Source: Candidatus Aminicenantes bacterium UBA6072
GTDB taxonomy: Bacteria > Acidobacteriota > Aminicenantia > UBA2199
DNA: 64,000 nucleotides
Direction: 5' to 3'
NCBI GenBank assembly: GCA_002436105.1
Contig: DIXU01000009.1
Span: 310,001 to 374,000, forward strand
Below are positions 33,839-42,539 of this stretch, in pieces; position 1 is the first letter of the stretch; the number at the start of each line of letters is the position of its first letter. The position numbers and the translations under genes are program-made. The notes beneath the pieces were generated by a model. The model saw only the letters and a list, made by a program, of their open reading frames with translations, was not told the DNA's origin and ran no database searches.

Positions 33839-34453
33839 ATGCACGCGATCGGCCTCACCGGCGGCTTCTGCACGGGGAAAACCTTCGTCCTGCAGGTGCT
33901 GCAGGAACAGGGCTGCTTCACCATGCGCGCCGACGACCTGGCCAAGAACATCATCTTCAGCCCGGGCTCCCCGGTGCTGGAGGAGATCATCGCCCTTTTC
34001 GGACCCGGCATACTCGACGCCGGCGGGGGGCTGGACAGGGAGAGGTTCAGCCAGGCCCTGTTCGAGGATTACGAGAAGCGCCAGGCGGTGAACGCCATCG
34101 TCCATCCCCTGGTCGGCGAGGAGCGCCGGAAAAAGATCCTCGCCGCCGAGGAGACGGGCATCTACGATTTCCTGGTCTACGAGTCGGCGCTGCTCCTCGA
34201 GTCGGGAATCCACAAGAGCTTCGAAAGGATCATCGTGGTCTATTCCGCGACGGCCGTGCAGCTGCGCCGCGCCATGGAGCGCGACCGGCTGACGCGGGCC
34301 GAGGCGCAGAAGCGCATCCGCTCGCAGTTTCCCCTGCGCGAGAAGCTGAAGGCGGCCCACTACGCCATCGACAGCAGCGGCGACTTCGCCAGCACCCGGG
34401 CCAACACCCTGGAGGTCTTTCACCTGTTGAAAAAGGATTTTCATTTGACATAG
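33839..34453 (+). CDS. coaE: Dephospho-CoA kinase family protein
   Basis: 204 residues. P-loop GLTGGFCTGKTF (usual GLTGGIGSGKS), then RADDLAKNII where the family has DAD, GPGILDAGGGLDRERF, IVHPLVGEE and YDFLVYESALLLESG with RDRLTRAEAQKRI (lid). The order and length fit CoaE, which phosphorylates the ribose 3'-OH of dephospho-CoA. The first Asp of the DAD motif (catalytic in E. coli CoaE) is Arg here, so activity or specificity may differ. No second coaE is in the window. Confidence 0.75.
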   Translation: MHAIGLTGGFCTGKTFVLQVLQEQGCFTMRADDLAKNIIFSPGSPVLEEIIALFGPGILDAGGGLDRERFSQALFEDYEKRQAVNAIVHPLVGEERRKKILAAEETGIYDFLVYESALLLESGIHKSFERIIVVYSATAVQLRRAMERDRLTRAEAQKRIRSQFPLREKLKAAHYAIDSSGDFASTRANTLEVFHLLKKDFHLT

Positions 34454-34486
34454 GTTGTGCTACAATCCCCGCCAAGGAGAGACGGG

Positions 34487-35164
34487 ATGGAGAACACGGA
34501 ATATTTGGAAGAACTGCTGCGGCTGTTCAACCTGGGCAAGGGCGCGGCCATCCAGGAGATCGTCGAGAAATACCTCGAAAAAACCCTGCAGATCAAGTTC
34601 CAGCGCATCCTCATTTCCCAGGATATCCTGAAGGAGGAGTTCATCCGCCTGCACGAGGCCTTCCTGAAGATCCTGAAGATCTACCAGGCCGCCGACAGGA
34701 AAGTGGAGATGAGCATGTTTTCCCAGGACCAGCTGGGCAAATTCTTCTTCAACCAGGGCGTCTACGCCATTTGCAAGGACAACTACCTGCAGGCCAGCGA
34801 GAAGTTCCAGGAGGCCTACCGCATCAACAAGCGCAATGTCTTCCTGCTCATCTACATGGGCATCATCCTGACCGTGCGCAAGAACTACTACGCGGCCGAG
34901 AAGTACTTCTCCGAGGCCACCCAGCGCGACCCGAACTACGACGACGGCTGGTTCTACTCCGCCGAGAACCTTTTCAAGGCCGGCAACTTCAATGCCGCCT
35001 ACGAGTGCTACGACAAGACCCGGCAGATCAACCCGGCCTACAACGGGATCAGCCTGCGCATCAAGGAGACCAAGGAGGCCATCATCCGCAAGCGCCGCGG
35101 CGGCAGAAAGGATTCCCTGCTGCGCCGCCTGGTCAAGTATATCCGCGAGGCCTTCGAGCGCTAG
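34487..35164 (+). CDS. TPR-containing protein of unknown function
   Basis: 225 residues, no signal peptide. N-terminal helical region (about 1-80), then three tetratricopeptide motifs (about 85-185: FFFNQGVYAICKDNYLQASE, VFLLIYMGIILTVRKNYYAA, GWFYSAENLFKAGNFNAAYE) and a basic tail (KRRGGRKDSLLRRLVKYIRE) that could bind nucleic acid or membrane. ATG 34487 has GGAGAG upstream. A TACAAT at about 34458 may be its -10. Role unknown. Confidence 0.7.
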   Translation: MENTEYLEELLRLFNLGKGAAIQEIVEKYLEKTLQIKFQRILISQDILKEEFIRLHEAFLKILKIYQAADRKVEMSMFSQDQLGKFFFNQGVYAICKDNYLQASEKFQEAYRINKRNVFLLIYMGIILTVRKNYYAAEKYFSEATQRDPNYDDGWFYSAENLFKAGNFNAAYECYDKTRQINPAYNGISLRIKETKEAIIRKRRGGRKDSLLRRLVKYIREAFER

Positions 35165-35218
35165 GCAGGCCCCTACAACCGTCCCATCACGCGCCGACGT
35201 GTCTCCCGGCGCGCAAGC

Positions 35219-36613
35219 TCAGTCCCGCTTCCACTTCACGCCGGCGGGGGTATCCAGCAGGATGATCCCCTGTTCCTTCAGCTCGGCGCGGATCTCGTCG
35301 GCGCGGGCAAAGTCCTTTTCCCTGCGGGCCTTCTCGCGCAGGGCGATGCGCGCCTCGATCTCGGCGTCGAGCGGGCCTTCGTCTCCCGGCTCCAGGATTC
35401 CCAGCACGGCGTTCACGCGCTCCATGTAAGCCAGGATGCCCGCGGCGTCGGCGCGGGTCAGGGCGTTCATCCTGGGGTTGATGCCGCCGATCAGGTCGAA
35501 CATCACCCCCAGGGCGCCGGAAACGTTGAAATCGTCGGCCACGCTCGCGCTGAACGCTTCCAGGCTGGCCGTGACAACGGCGGCCAGCTCCGGGTCGGCT
35601 TCGCCCTCGGTCTCCACGTTCTTCAGGGAGAAAACGAAGTTTTTGATGCGCGCCAGCGCCTGTCCGGCCATTTCCAGCCCATCCAGCGTAAAATTAAGCA
35701 GCTTGCGGTAATGGCTGGAGAGGAGCAGGTAACGCACGGCCATGGGGGCATGGCCCTTGGCCAGCAGGTCGCCCAGGGTGTGGAAGTTGCCCAGCGACTT
35801 GGACATCTTCATGCCGTCGACGATCAGGTGCTGGCAGTGCAGCCAGTAGTTGACGAACGTCACGCCGTTGGCGCATTCCGACTGGGCGATCTCGTTCTCG
35901 TGGTGCGGGAAGATGTTGTCCACCCCGCCCATGTGGATGTCGAAGTGCGGCCCCAGGTACTTCATGCTCATGGCGGAGCACTCGATGTGCCAGCCCGGGC
36001 GACCTTCGCCGAAGGGGGCCGGCCATGACGGCTCGCCGGGTTTCTTCCCCTTCCACAGGACGAAGTCCTGGACGGCCTCCTTTCCGTACTCGTCGGCATC
36101 CGCGGCTCCGGCGGCGGCCGCTCCGGGCTTCAGGCTGGCGCGGTCCAGATTGGCCAGGCGGCCGTAATCCCTGAAGCGCTCGATGCGGAAGTAGACCGAT
36201 CCGTCCTTTTCGTAGGCGAATTCCTTCTCCAGCAGGGTCGCGACCAGAGCCTGCATCTCGGGGATGTGCGCGGTGGCCCGCGGGTAGACGTCGGCGGGCA
36301 GGATGTTCAGCGCGCGCAGGTCGGCGTGGAAGGCGTCGATGTATTTCTGCGTCACCTCGGCCAGCGGGACCTGCAGCTCGTTCGCCTTGCGGATGGTCTT
36401 GTCGTCGATGTCGGTGATGTTCATCACGTGGGTGACGCGGTAACCGTGGAAGAGCAGGAAGCGCTTGACGAGGTCCTCGAACAGGTAGGAACGGAAGTTG
36501 CCGATATGCGGGTAGTCGTAAACAGTCGGGCCGCAGGTGTAGAGGCCGACCTTGCCCTTCTCGATCTCACGGAATTCCTCCAGCCGGCGGGTCAGGGTAT
36601 TGAACAATCTCAT
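35219..36613 (-). CDS. cysS: Cysteinyl-tRNA synthetase
   Basis: 464 residues, class Ia. TCGPTVYDYPHIGNFRSYL carries the zinc Cys and the HIGH-type motif (HIGN, about residues 37-40); the zinc site continues with the W..PFGEGRPGWHIECSAMS segment and HHENE; KMSKSLGN is at about residue 267. The C-terminal helical part fits, ending LLDTPAGVKWKRD. Start overlaps the TrmJ-like stop (ATGA), so both are translated from one mRNA. Confidence 0.95.
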   Translation of the reverse strand: MRLFNTLTRRLEEFREIEKGKVGLYTCGPTVYDYPHIGNFRSYLFEDLVKRFLLFHGYRVTHVMNITDIDDKTIRKANELQVPLAEVTQKYIDAFHADLRALNILPADVYPRATAHIPEMQALVATLLEKEFAYEKDGSVYFRIERFRDYGRLANLDRASLKPGAAAAGAADADEYGKEAVQDFVLWKGKKPGEPSWPAPFGEGRPGWHIECSAMSMKYLGPHFDIHMGGVDNIFPHHENEIAQSECANGVTFVNYWLHCQHLIVDGMKMSKSLGNFHTLGDLLAKGHAPMAVRYLLLSSHYRKLLNFTLDGLEMAGQALARIKNFVFSLKNVETEGEADPELAAVVTASLEAFSASVADDFNVSGALGVMFDLIGGINPRMNALTRADAAGILAYMERVNAVLGILEPGDEGPLDAEIEARIALREKARREKDFARADEIRAELKEQGIILLDTPAGVKWKRD

Positions 36614-37365
36614 TTTTCCCCTTCTTTCTTTTTTGCGGCGCAGCGGGTCTCGGTGTACCAGCGCACCTGCTTGCAGAAACGGTCGAAAACGGCCACATCG
36701 GCGCTGGTCCAGCGCGTGCGGCTCATGGCGCGCTTCAGCGAGCGGTGGAACAGGCCGTTGTCGGGCTCGCGCACCTCCAGTGCCTTCATCAGGTCCCAGA
36801 TGTTCCCGGTGATGCGCTCGAAGGCCCTCTTTTCAGCCATGCGCGGCAGCTCGGGGCCGCGCCCCCCTTCCTGGACCGACTTGAACAGCTCGTAGGCGAC
36901 CACCATGACCGCCTGGGAGAGGTTCAGCGACGGGTAGGCGCCGGCCATGGGGATGCGGATGAAGAAATTGGCCAGCTGGCTCTCGTCGGTGTTCACCCCC
37001 TTGTCCTCGCGGCCGAAGACCAGGGCGATCTTCTCACCCGGGGCGGAGGCAACGACCTGCGCCGCCGCCTGGGCCGGGGAAAGGAAGTCGCGCTTCCACT
37101 TGCCGGCCTTGGCCGTGGCCAGGTAGACCTGCGAGATCCCCTGCAGGGCGTCGGAGAGGCTGGGGAACTCCCGGGCCGCCGCGACGATCTCCTGCGAGCG
37201 GTAGCCCATTTTCCGCTGTTCGACCTCGTCGCGGAAGGGGACCGGGTTGACCAGGCGCAGGCGCGCGAGGCCCATGTTCTTCATGGCACGCACCACCGAG
37301 CCGATGTTGCCCGCCCCCTTGGGCTCGACCAGCACCACATGCACGCGATCCAGGATTTCCTTCAT
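36610..37365 (-). CDS. TrmJ-like tRNA (cytidine/uridine-2'-O-)-methyltransferase
   Basis: 251 residues. SPOUT fold signatures: VEPKGAGNIGSVVRAMKNMG (motif 1), VFGREDKGV (motif 2) and IPMAGAYPSLNLSQAVMVVA (motif 3) forming the trefoil knot that binds SAM. The C-terminal extension (about 165-251) matches the TrmJ length of about 245. TrmJ methylates position 32 of several tRNAs. Pairing with cysS in an ATGA overlap is common for SpoU-type genes. AAGGAAAA precedes the ATG. Confidence 0.85.
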   Translation of the reverse strand: MKEILDRVHVVLVEPKGAGNIGSVVRAMKNMGLARLRLVNPVPFRDEVEQRKMGYRSQEIVAAAREFPSLSDALQGISQVYLATAKAGKWKRDFLSPAQAAAQVVASAPGEKIALVFGREDKGVNTDESQLANFFIRIPMAGAYPSLNLSQAVMVVAYELFKSVQEGGRGPELPRMAEKRAFERITGNIWDLMKALEVREPDNGLFHRSLKRAMSRTRWTSADVAVFDRFCKQVRWYTETRCAAKKKEGEK

Positions 37366-37398
37366 TTTTTCCTTGTTTTTTTCGGCAAAATCGCTGAA

Positions 37399-37427
37399 AT
37401 TATAGTATAAAACAGCCCGCCAGGCAA
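37399..37427 (-). promoter_or_regulatory. Sigma-70-like promoter for trmJ-like/cysS
   Basis: Minus strand TTGCCT (37427-37422), 17 bp, TATAAT (37404-37399), about 34 nt before the ATG. Confidence 0.65.
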
Positions 37428-37446
37428 ATCAGTGCCGGTGAAGAGC

Positions 37447-37577
37447 AAAAGTCAAAAGTGAAATGTGATGACATTGAGTGGGCGGTTGATCCATTGCTTT
37501 AATTTTTCACTTTTCACTGCTCACTTTTCACCAAGGTTTTTTCTAGCCGTCCACCGTACACCGTCTACCGTAAACCG
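37447..37577. repeat. Intergenic low-complexity repeat block upstream of prfB
   Basis: aaaagtcaaaagtgaaa at 37447-37463 is mirrored as an inverted copy by ttttcacttttcactgctc... at 37503-37532 with about 40 bp of unique sequence between; then ccgtccaccgtacaccgtct-type units (CCGTnnACCGT) run to 37577. No coding sense seen. The stretch ends at the prfB promoter. Confidence 0.6.
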
Positions 37578-37583
37578 AGGTTC

Positions 37584-37612
37584 TTGACGATCGCCTCCAA
37601 AGCCAGTACAAT
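37584..37612 (+). promoter_or_regulatory. Leaderless promoter of prfB
   Basis: TTGACG (37584-37589), 17 bp, TACAAT (37607-37612), 6 nt, ATG 37619. Confidence 0.7.
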
Positions 37613-37618
37613 CTCTCC

Positions 37619-38711
37619 ATGGAACTCGTTCAACTCAAAAGCCTGTTCAGCGATTTGAAGCAGAAAGCCTCCGACCTTCGGGGGTTTCTTTGAAATAGCC
37701 CAAAAGGCCGAGCGGATCAAGGAGATCGACGCCAAGCTGACCGATCCCGCCATCTGGAACAAGCCCCAGGAGGCGGCCCGCCTGCAGAAGGAGAAGAAGA
37801 TCCTGAACGGTTTCCTGCTGGTCGACTCGAAGCTGGGATTCACGGTCGAGGAACTGGAAGCCTATTTCCAGCTGATCGATGAGGACCCCGGCCTGCTGCC
37901 CGAGCTCGAGGAAAAGCTGGGCCTCTTCCAGGAATACGTCGAGGAGACCGAGGTCAAGCACTACCTCGACGGCGAAAACGACGCCAGCAACGCCTTCCTG
38001 AGCATCCATCCCGGCGCCGGCGGAACCGAGAGCCAGGACTGGGCCGAGATCCTCCTACGCATGTACCTGCGCTTCTGCGAGCGCCTGGGCTTCAAGGCCG
38101 AGATCACCGACATCCTGGCCGGCGAGGAGGCGGGGGTCAAGAGCGTCAGCGTGCGCGTCGAGGGCGAGTTCGCCTTCGGCTACCTCAAGGAGGAGATCGG
38201 CGTCCACCGCCTGGTGCGCATCTCGCCTTTTGACGCCAACAAGCGCCGCCACACCTCGTTCGCCGCCGTCTTCGTCATCCCCGAGGTCGACGATTCGATC
38301 AAGATCGACATCGACGCCAAGGACCTGCGCATCGACACCTACCGCTCCTCGGGCAAGGGCGGCCAGCACGTCAACCGCACCGACTCGGCCGTGCGCATCA
38401 CCCATTTGCCGACCAACACCGTGGTCCAGTGCCAGAGCGAGCGCTCGCAGCACCAGAACAAGGACCGGGCCATGAAGATGCTGCGCTCCAGGCTCTACGA
38501 CCTGGAGCTGAAGAACCAGCAGAAGGCCAAGGACAAGATCGAGGACGGCAAGGGCGGCATCGCCTGGGGCAACCAGATCCGCTCCTACGTCATGCAGCCC
38601 TACCAGAGCATCAAGGACCACCGCACCGGCCTGGAGCGCGGCGACATCCAGCGCGTCCTGGACGGAGAGATCATCGGCTTCATCAAGGAATCGCTGAAAC
38701 TGCCAAGATAA
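37619..38711 (+). CDS. prfB: Peptide chain release factor 2 (programmed +1 frameshift)
   Basis: The first frame reads MELVQLKSLFSDLKQKASDL then RGFL and meets TGA at 37691-37693. Shifting +1 at CTT TGA (skipping T37691) continues with EIAQKAERIKEIDAKLTDP and runs to 38711, giving 363 residues, the normal RF2 length. This is the classic RF2 autoregulatory site: a purine-rich CGGGGG element sits 3 nt before CTT-TGA. RF2-specific features are present: SPF tripeptide (ISPFDANKRRHTSF, reads UGA/UAA) and GGQ (SGKGGQHVNRT) for peptide release. Low RF2 lets the ribosome stall at UGA and shift. The mRNA appears leaderless. Confidence 0.95.
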
Positions 38712-38750
38712 AAAGCCTTCCAGACGCGTGACGCGGAAGAAGAATGTCAG

Positions 38751-38780
38751 GTTCGATGTTCGCCGTTCGATGTTCGCCGT
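38751..38780. repeat. Tandem 14-bp repeat
   Basis: Two perfect copies of gttcgatgttcgcc (38751-38764, 38765-38778) in the prfB/glycosidase gap; no gene or terminator recognised there. Confidence 0.7.
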
Positions 38781-38838
38781 AAAAAACCGATACAGAATGC
38801 TCTTTTAAGCAGCTGGCCCGATCCGGATCGAGATCAGG

Positions 38839-40698
38839 TCAGTTCTTCCGGATTTCGGTCCTTCCTTTTTTCGCGATGCAAGTTTTCTTTCTCCCCGACC
38901 GGGTCACGACGCATACTTCCCTTTTTGCCAGGCTGGCGATGTCGACGCTCATCTTCACTGAATTGTCGACCAGGAAGCGGTCGCTGCCCTGGGTGACGGT
39001 GAGCGTGAATTTTTCGTCCCCCGCGGGGATGGTGTAGCGGTCAAAATCCTCCTGCAGCCCCAGGTGCCCGTGCAGGATCGCCTCCCCCAGGACGCCGGCG
39101 GCTCCGGCATAGAACAGGGCCCCGCGGCCGTTGCCGGCCCGGTCGGACCACTCGAAGACGTTCATCTCGTCAAGGTTCTTGGCGAGGATCTCCTCCAGGT
39201 AGCGATCCGCCTCGTTGCGGAAGCCGGCCCGGTACAGGGCGCTGACCAGGCGGCCGCCGATCCAGTCCCATTCGCCGCCGTTCTGGTAGCTCCAGGGGAC
39301 GCGCAGCAGCGGGTGGGGGAAGAAATTCTCCGGGAAGGGGGGGAGAAGGGTGAAGGAGACGGTGCGCAGCCCATACTCGCCGCGGCGCTTCTCCAGCACC
39401 TTCAGGAAGCGGGCGATCTCCGCCCGGCTCATCAGTCCGGCGCGCATGGCCTCGGCGTTGCCGCCCACGGCCAGGATGTTGCGCTCCCAGCGCAGAGAGT
39501 CGTCCTTGCCCTCGACGCGGTGGATCCGGAAGTACCCCCTGTCCGCCAGAAAGAGCTGGCGCCGGGTCTCGGCGACAACGGACTTCTCCCGCTGGCGCCA
39601 CCTGTCGGCCATGGTTTCATCGTTCAGGCGCTCGGCCATGAGAACCAGCTTTTGCGCCGCCTGGATGAAGAGCGCCTGCGCGTAGGTGGAGTACGTGCGC
39701 CTCGACCTGTCGGAGAGCTTGATCGCCCGCTGGTCGGGATAGGAACGCTCCACGTCGCCCCAGTCGGCGGTAAAGCCGCTCCAGATCAGCCGCCGCTTGA
39801 CATCCCGGCGCTTCTGCCACAGCCATTCCAGGGCCATCTCCAGTCGGCGCAGCCGCGAGACGCCCGCCACCTCGCCGACAAGCCATGAAGGGTCGGACAG
39901 GGCCAAATGCCAGGCGGCCAGCACCAGCGAGCTCTCCTGGTCGCTCTCGACCGTGTTCTTGTCGCAGCGCCCGATCGTGTCCACCCAGTCCTGGACCTCC
40001 CCCTGCGGTCCTTGCGCCATGAAAAACCGGTCGACGATCCCCTGCAGATCGGCACCTGGGTAAAAGAAGCGCGCATATGCCAGCAGGGTGGCCGTGTCGC
40101 GGATCCAGACCTGCGGATAATCACTGCCGGCGGCGAAGCCGAAGAATTTTCCGTCCCGGCGGATCTCGTTGTTGCGCAACACCTGGCGCAGAAGGTACTG
40201 CCCGCGGTCGAGCAGGCCGCGGCCGCTTTCGTAGAACGTCGGCAGCTGGTCCTTCCTGAAGGCGGGCGCAACCAGCGGCAGCAGGCGCAGGGAGATCGTC
40301 GCGGTCTTCCAGCCCCTGTCCCGCCCCCAGAATTCGCCCTCGCGCACCAGGTCCCATTCGAGGAGGTAGGAACCGGGAGCGATGCTGAAGAATACCGGCA
40401 GGTCAAAGCGGGCCGTGGCGCCGGGTCGGACGGGAAGCGGCAGGGAGAAGCGCCGGTTGTCGAAGCGCACGTCCCTGCCCGCCGTGTCGCGCACATGGTA
40501 GGAAATCAGGATGTTGCCCGGCGATTCCAGGCGCTGCCGCGAGCGGTTGCGCACGGTGAAATGGAGCATGATCTTCTCGCCCTGGCGCGCCGTCACCTGC
40601 GCGGGATCGCAGCGGATCTCGACCTCGGCATGCCCCCGCCCGGCGAAAAGCAGGAACATCCCGATGAAAAGAGCCGCAGTGGAGCCCGGGCGTCTCAT
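38839..40698 (-). CDS. Secreted six-hairpin glycosidase-like protein
   Basis: 619 residues. Signal peptide (about 1-24, ending GHA), an N-terminal beta domain (about 25-140), and an (alpha/alpha)6-type domain (about 150-555) with motifs typical of GH15/GH63-like enzymes: YPQVWIRDTATLLAY, QDWVDTIGRCDKNTVESDQE, WSGFTADWGDVE, WSYQNGGEWDWIGGRLVSAL. The acidic residues in WIRD, ESDQE and GGEWD are candidate catalytic positions. The tail (555-619) is beta-rich and basic. It closes the sugar-nucleotide operon (ATGA overlap with rfbD), which suggests a role in trimming or recycling the exopolysaccharide made there. Substrate unknown. Confidence 0.75.
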   Translation of the reverse strand: MRRPGSTAALFIGMFLLFAGRGHAEVEIRCDPAQVTARQGEKIMLHFTVRNRSRQRLESPGNILISYHVRDTAGRDVRFDNRRFSLPLPVRPGATARFDLPVFFSIAPGSYLLEWDLVREGEFWGRDRGWKTATISLRLLPLVAPAFRKDQLPTFYESGRGLLDRGQYLLRQVLRNNEIRRDGKFFGFAAGSDYPQVWIRDTATLLAYARFFYPGADLQGIVDRFFMAQGPQGEVQDWVDTIGRCDKNTVESDQESSLVLAAWHLALSDPSWLVGEVAGVSRLRRLEMALEWLWQKRRDVKRRLIWSGFTADWGDVERSYPDQRAIKLSDRSRRTYSTYAQALFIQAAQKLVLMAERLNDETMADRWRQREKSVVAETRRQLFLADRGYFRIHRVEGKDDSLRWERNILAVGGNAEAMRAGLMSRAEIARFLKVLEKRRGEYGLRTVSFTLLPPFPENFFPHPLLRVPWSYQNGGEWDWIGGRLVSALYRAGFRNEADRYLEEILAKNLDEMNVFEWSDRAGNGRGALFYAGAAGVLGEAILHGHLGLQEDFDRYTIPAGDEKFTLTVTQGSDRFLVDNSVKMSVDIASLAKREVCVVTRSGRKKTCIAKKGRTEIRKN

Positions 40699-41609
40699 GT
40701 CCTGCCTCCTCGCGAGCTTGCGGGGCCGGCGGACCGGGCCTTTTCAGCGAAAAAGTCCTCCAGGTTCGATCGCCAGGGGCGCAGGCGGAAACCCAACTCC
40801 GCCTGGACCCTGGCGGTGGCGAGCACCGCTCGCCCGGGTCGCGGCGCGCGGGTGGGGAACCCGCTGGTCGGGATGGCCTCGATGGGAATTTTTTTCGCGA
40901 TCCTTCCCGTCCGCAGCGCCAGCTCCTGGATGGCCACGGCGAAGTCGAACCAGGAGATCACGCCGGCATCGCAATAATGATAGGTGCCGAAGCGCTCGCT
41001 GCCCGACTGCAGCAGGCCGGCGATGTTGGCGGCCAGGGCGGCGGCGTAGGTCGGGGCGCCGAACTGGTCGTCGACCACCCGGGCCTTCTCCCGTTCGGCG
41101 AACACCCGGAGCATGGTATGAACGAAATTCGGCCCATGCACCCCGTACAGCCAGCTGATGCGCAGCAGGAAATGGCGCCGGAGACAGGCAGCGAGGCGCA
41201 GCTCGCCCTGGAGCTTGCTCCAGCCGTAGCGCGAAAGGGGACGCGGCTCGTCCTCCTCAGTGTATGGGTCGTCGCGGTCACCGGCAAAGACGTAATCGCT
41301 GGAAAAATGAACGAGCTTGGCCCCGATCTCCCCGGCCAGGCGGGCCAGGTTCTCCACTCCCCGGGCATTGAGGGCCAGGGCCGCCCCGGGCTCGTCCTCG
41401 GCGCGGTCCACGGCCGTATAGGCGGCGCAGTTGACGATCCAGGCGATGCGCCGGGAGAGGGCAAATGCCTCCAGCTGCCTGGGATCGCGGATATCCACCT
41501 CGCGATCGCTGGCGAAGAACCCCCAGCCCCGGGAGGCGAACTCGCCGGCCAGTTGCCGGCCCAGCATGCCGGCGGCACCGACCAGCCAGATCCCGTTTTC
41601 AAATCCCAT
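40695..41609 (-). CDS. rfbD: dTDP-4-dehydrorhamnose reductase
   Basis: 304 residues. Extended SDR with GAAGMLGRQLAGEF (NADPH loop), NCAAYTAVDRAEDEPGAAL, SSDYVFAGDRDDPYTEEDEP and the catalytic YGWSKLQGE (Tyr-x3-Lys). Reduces dTDP-4-keto-L-rhamnose to dTDP-L-rhamnose, the last step of the Rml pathway. The matching rfbA is next door, but rfbB and rfbC are not in the window. No Shine-Dalgarno; starts 14 bp after rfbA. Confidence 0.9.
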   Translation of the reverse strand: MGFENGIWLVGAAGMLGRQLAGEFASRGWGFFASDREVDIRDPRQLEAFALSRRIAWIVNCAAYTAVDRAEDEPGAALALNARGVENLARLAGEIGAKLVHFSSDYVFAGDRDDPYTEEDEPRPLSRYGWSKLQGELRLAACLRRHFLLRISWLYGVHGPNFVHTMLRVFAEREKARVVDDQFGAPTYAAALAANIAGLLQSGSERFGTYHYCDAGVISWFDFAVAIQELALRTGRIAKKIPIEAIPTSGFPTRAPRPGRAVLATARVQAELGFRLRPWRSNLEDFFAEKARSAGPASSRGGRT

Positions 41610-41623
41610 GGCGCCGGAGGGGA

Positions 41624-42502
41624 TCAGGGACGCTCGTCGGCCACGCGCAGCAGGTAGCTGCCGTAACCGCTCTTCTGCAGCGGCGCGGCCAGCTGCCGCA
41701 GCTGCTGCCGGCCGATCCAGCCGTTGTGGAAAGCGATCTCCTCCAGGCAGGCGATCTTGAGGTCCTGGCGATCCTCGATGGTCTTGATGAAAAGGGTGGC
41801 ATTGACCAGCGACTCGTGGGTGCCGGTATCGAGCCAGGCGAAGCCCCGGCCCAGCACCTGCACGCGCAGCGTGCCCTTTTTCATGTAGGCGCGGTTGACG
41901 TCGGTGATCTCCAGCTCGCCGCGGGCCGACGGCTTCAGCGCCCGCGCGATGGCGACGATGTCGCGATCGTAGAAATAGAGGCCGACCACGGCCAGGTTCG
42001 AGCGGGGCCGTTCCGGCTTTTCCTCGATGGAAACAGCGCGGCCCGCGGCGTCGATCTCCACCACGCCGTAACGCTCGGGGTCCTTGACGGCGTAGCCGAA
42101 AACGGTGGCGCCCCCGGCGCTGACGGCGCTCACGGCCTGGCGTAGCCTGCCGGTCAGTCCCGTGCCGTAAAAGATGTTGTCGCCCAGCACCAGGCAGACG
42201 GGTTCGCCGGCGATGAACTCCTCGCCGACCAGGAAGGCGTCGGCCAGCCCGCGCGGCTCTTCCTGGACCCGGTAGGCGAAGCGCACCCCCAGCTGCCCGC
42301 CGTCGCCCAGCAGCGAGCGGAAGCGGGGCAGGTCAGCGGGGGTGGAGATGACCAGGATGTCGCTGATGCCGGCCAGCATCAGCGTTGACAGCGGGTAATA
42401 GATCATCGGCTTGTCGTAGACCGGGAGCAGCTGCTTGCACATCACCTGGGTGATGGGATGGAGGCGGGTGCCGTGGCCGCCGGCCAGGACGATACCTTTC
42501 AT
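41624..42502 (-). CDS. rfbA: Glucose-1-phosphate thymidylyltransferase
   Basis: 292 residues. Nucleotidyltransferase signature GIVLAGGHGTRLHPIT at the N-terminus, then KQLLPVYDKPMIYYPLS, VQEEPRGLADAF, VLGDNIFYG and SIEEKPERPRSN, all diagnostic for RmlA/RfbA. Makes dTDP-glucose from dTTP and Glc-1-P, the entry to dTDP-rhamnose. Length matches the family. GGGGG upstream of the ATG. Same-strand operon with glmS and ugd upstream and rfbD downstream. Confidence 0.95.
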   Translation of the reverse strand: MKGIVLAGGHGTRLHPITQVMCKQLLPVYDKPMIYYPLSTLMLAGISDILVISTPADLPRFRSLLGDGGQLGVRFAYRVQEEPRGLADAFLVGEEFIAGEPVCLVLGDNIFYGTGLTGRLRQAVSAVSAGGATVFGYAVKDPERYGVVEIDAAGRAVSIEEKPERPRSNLAVVGLYFYDRDIVAIARALKPSARGELEITDVNRAYMKKGTLRVQVLGRGFAWLDTGTHESLVNATLFIKTIEDRQDLKIACLEEIAFHNGWIGRQQLRQLAAPLQKSGYGSYLLRVADERP

Positions 42503-42539
42503 GGGTTCCCCCTTTGTTCCTTTTCCATGGCGACGCGCC

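Noticed and set aside
37619..37693. prfB as a pseudogene because of an early in-frame TGA
   Set aside because: The stop is at the classic RF2 CTT-TGA recoding site with an upstream GGGGG element, and the +1 frame continues with full RF2 sequence.
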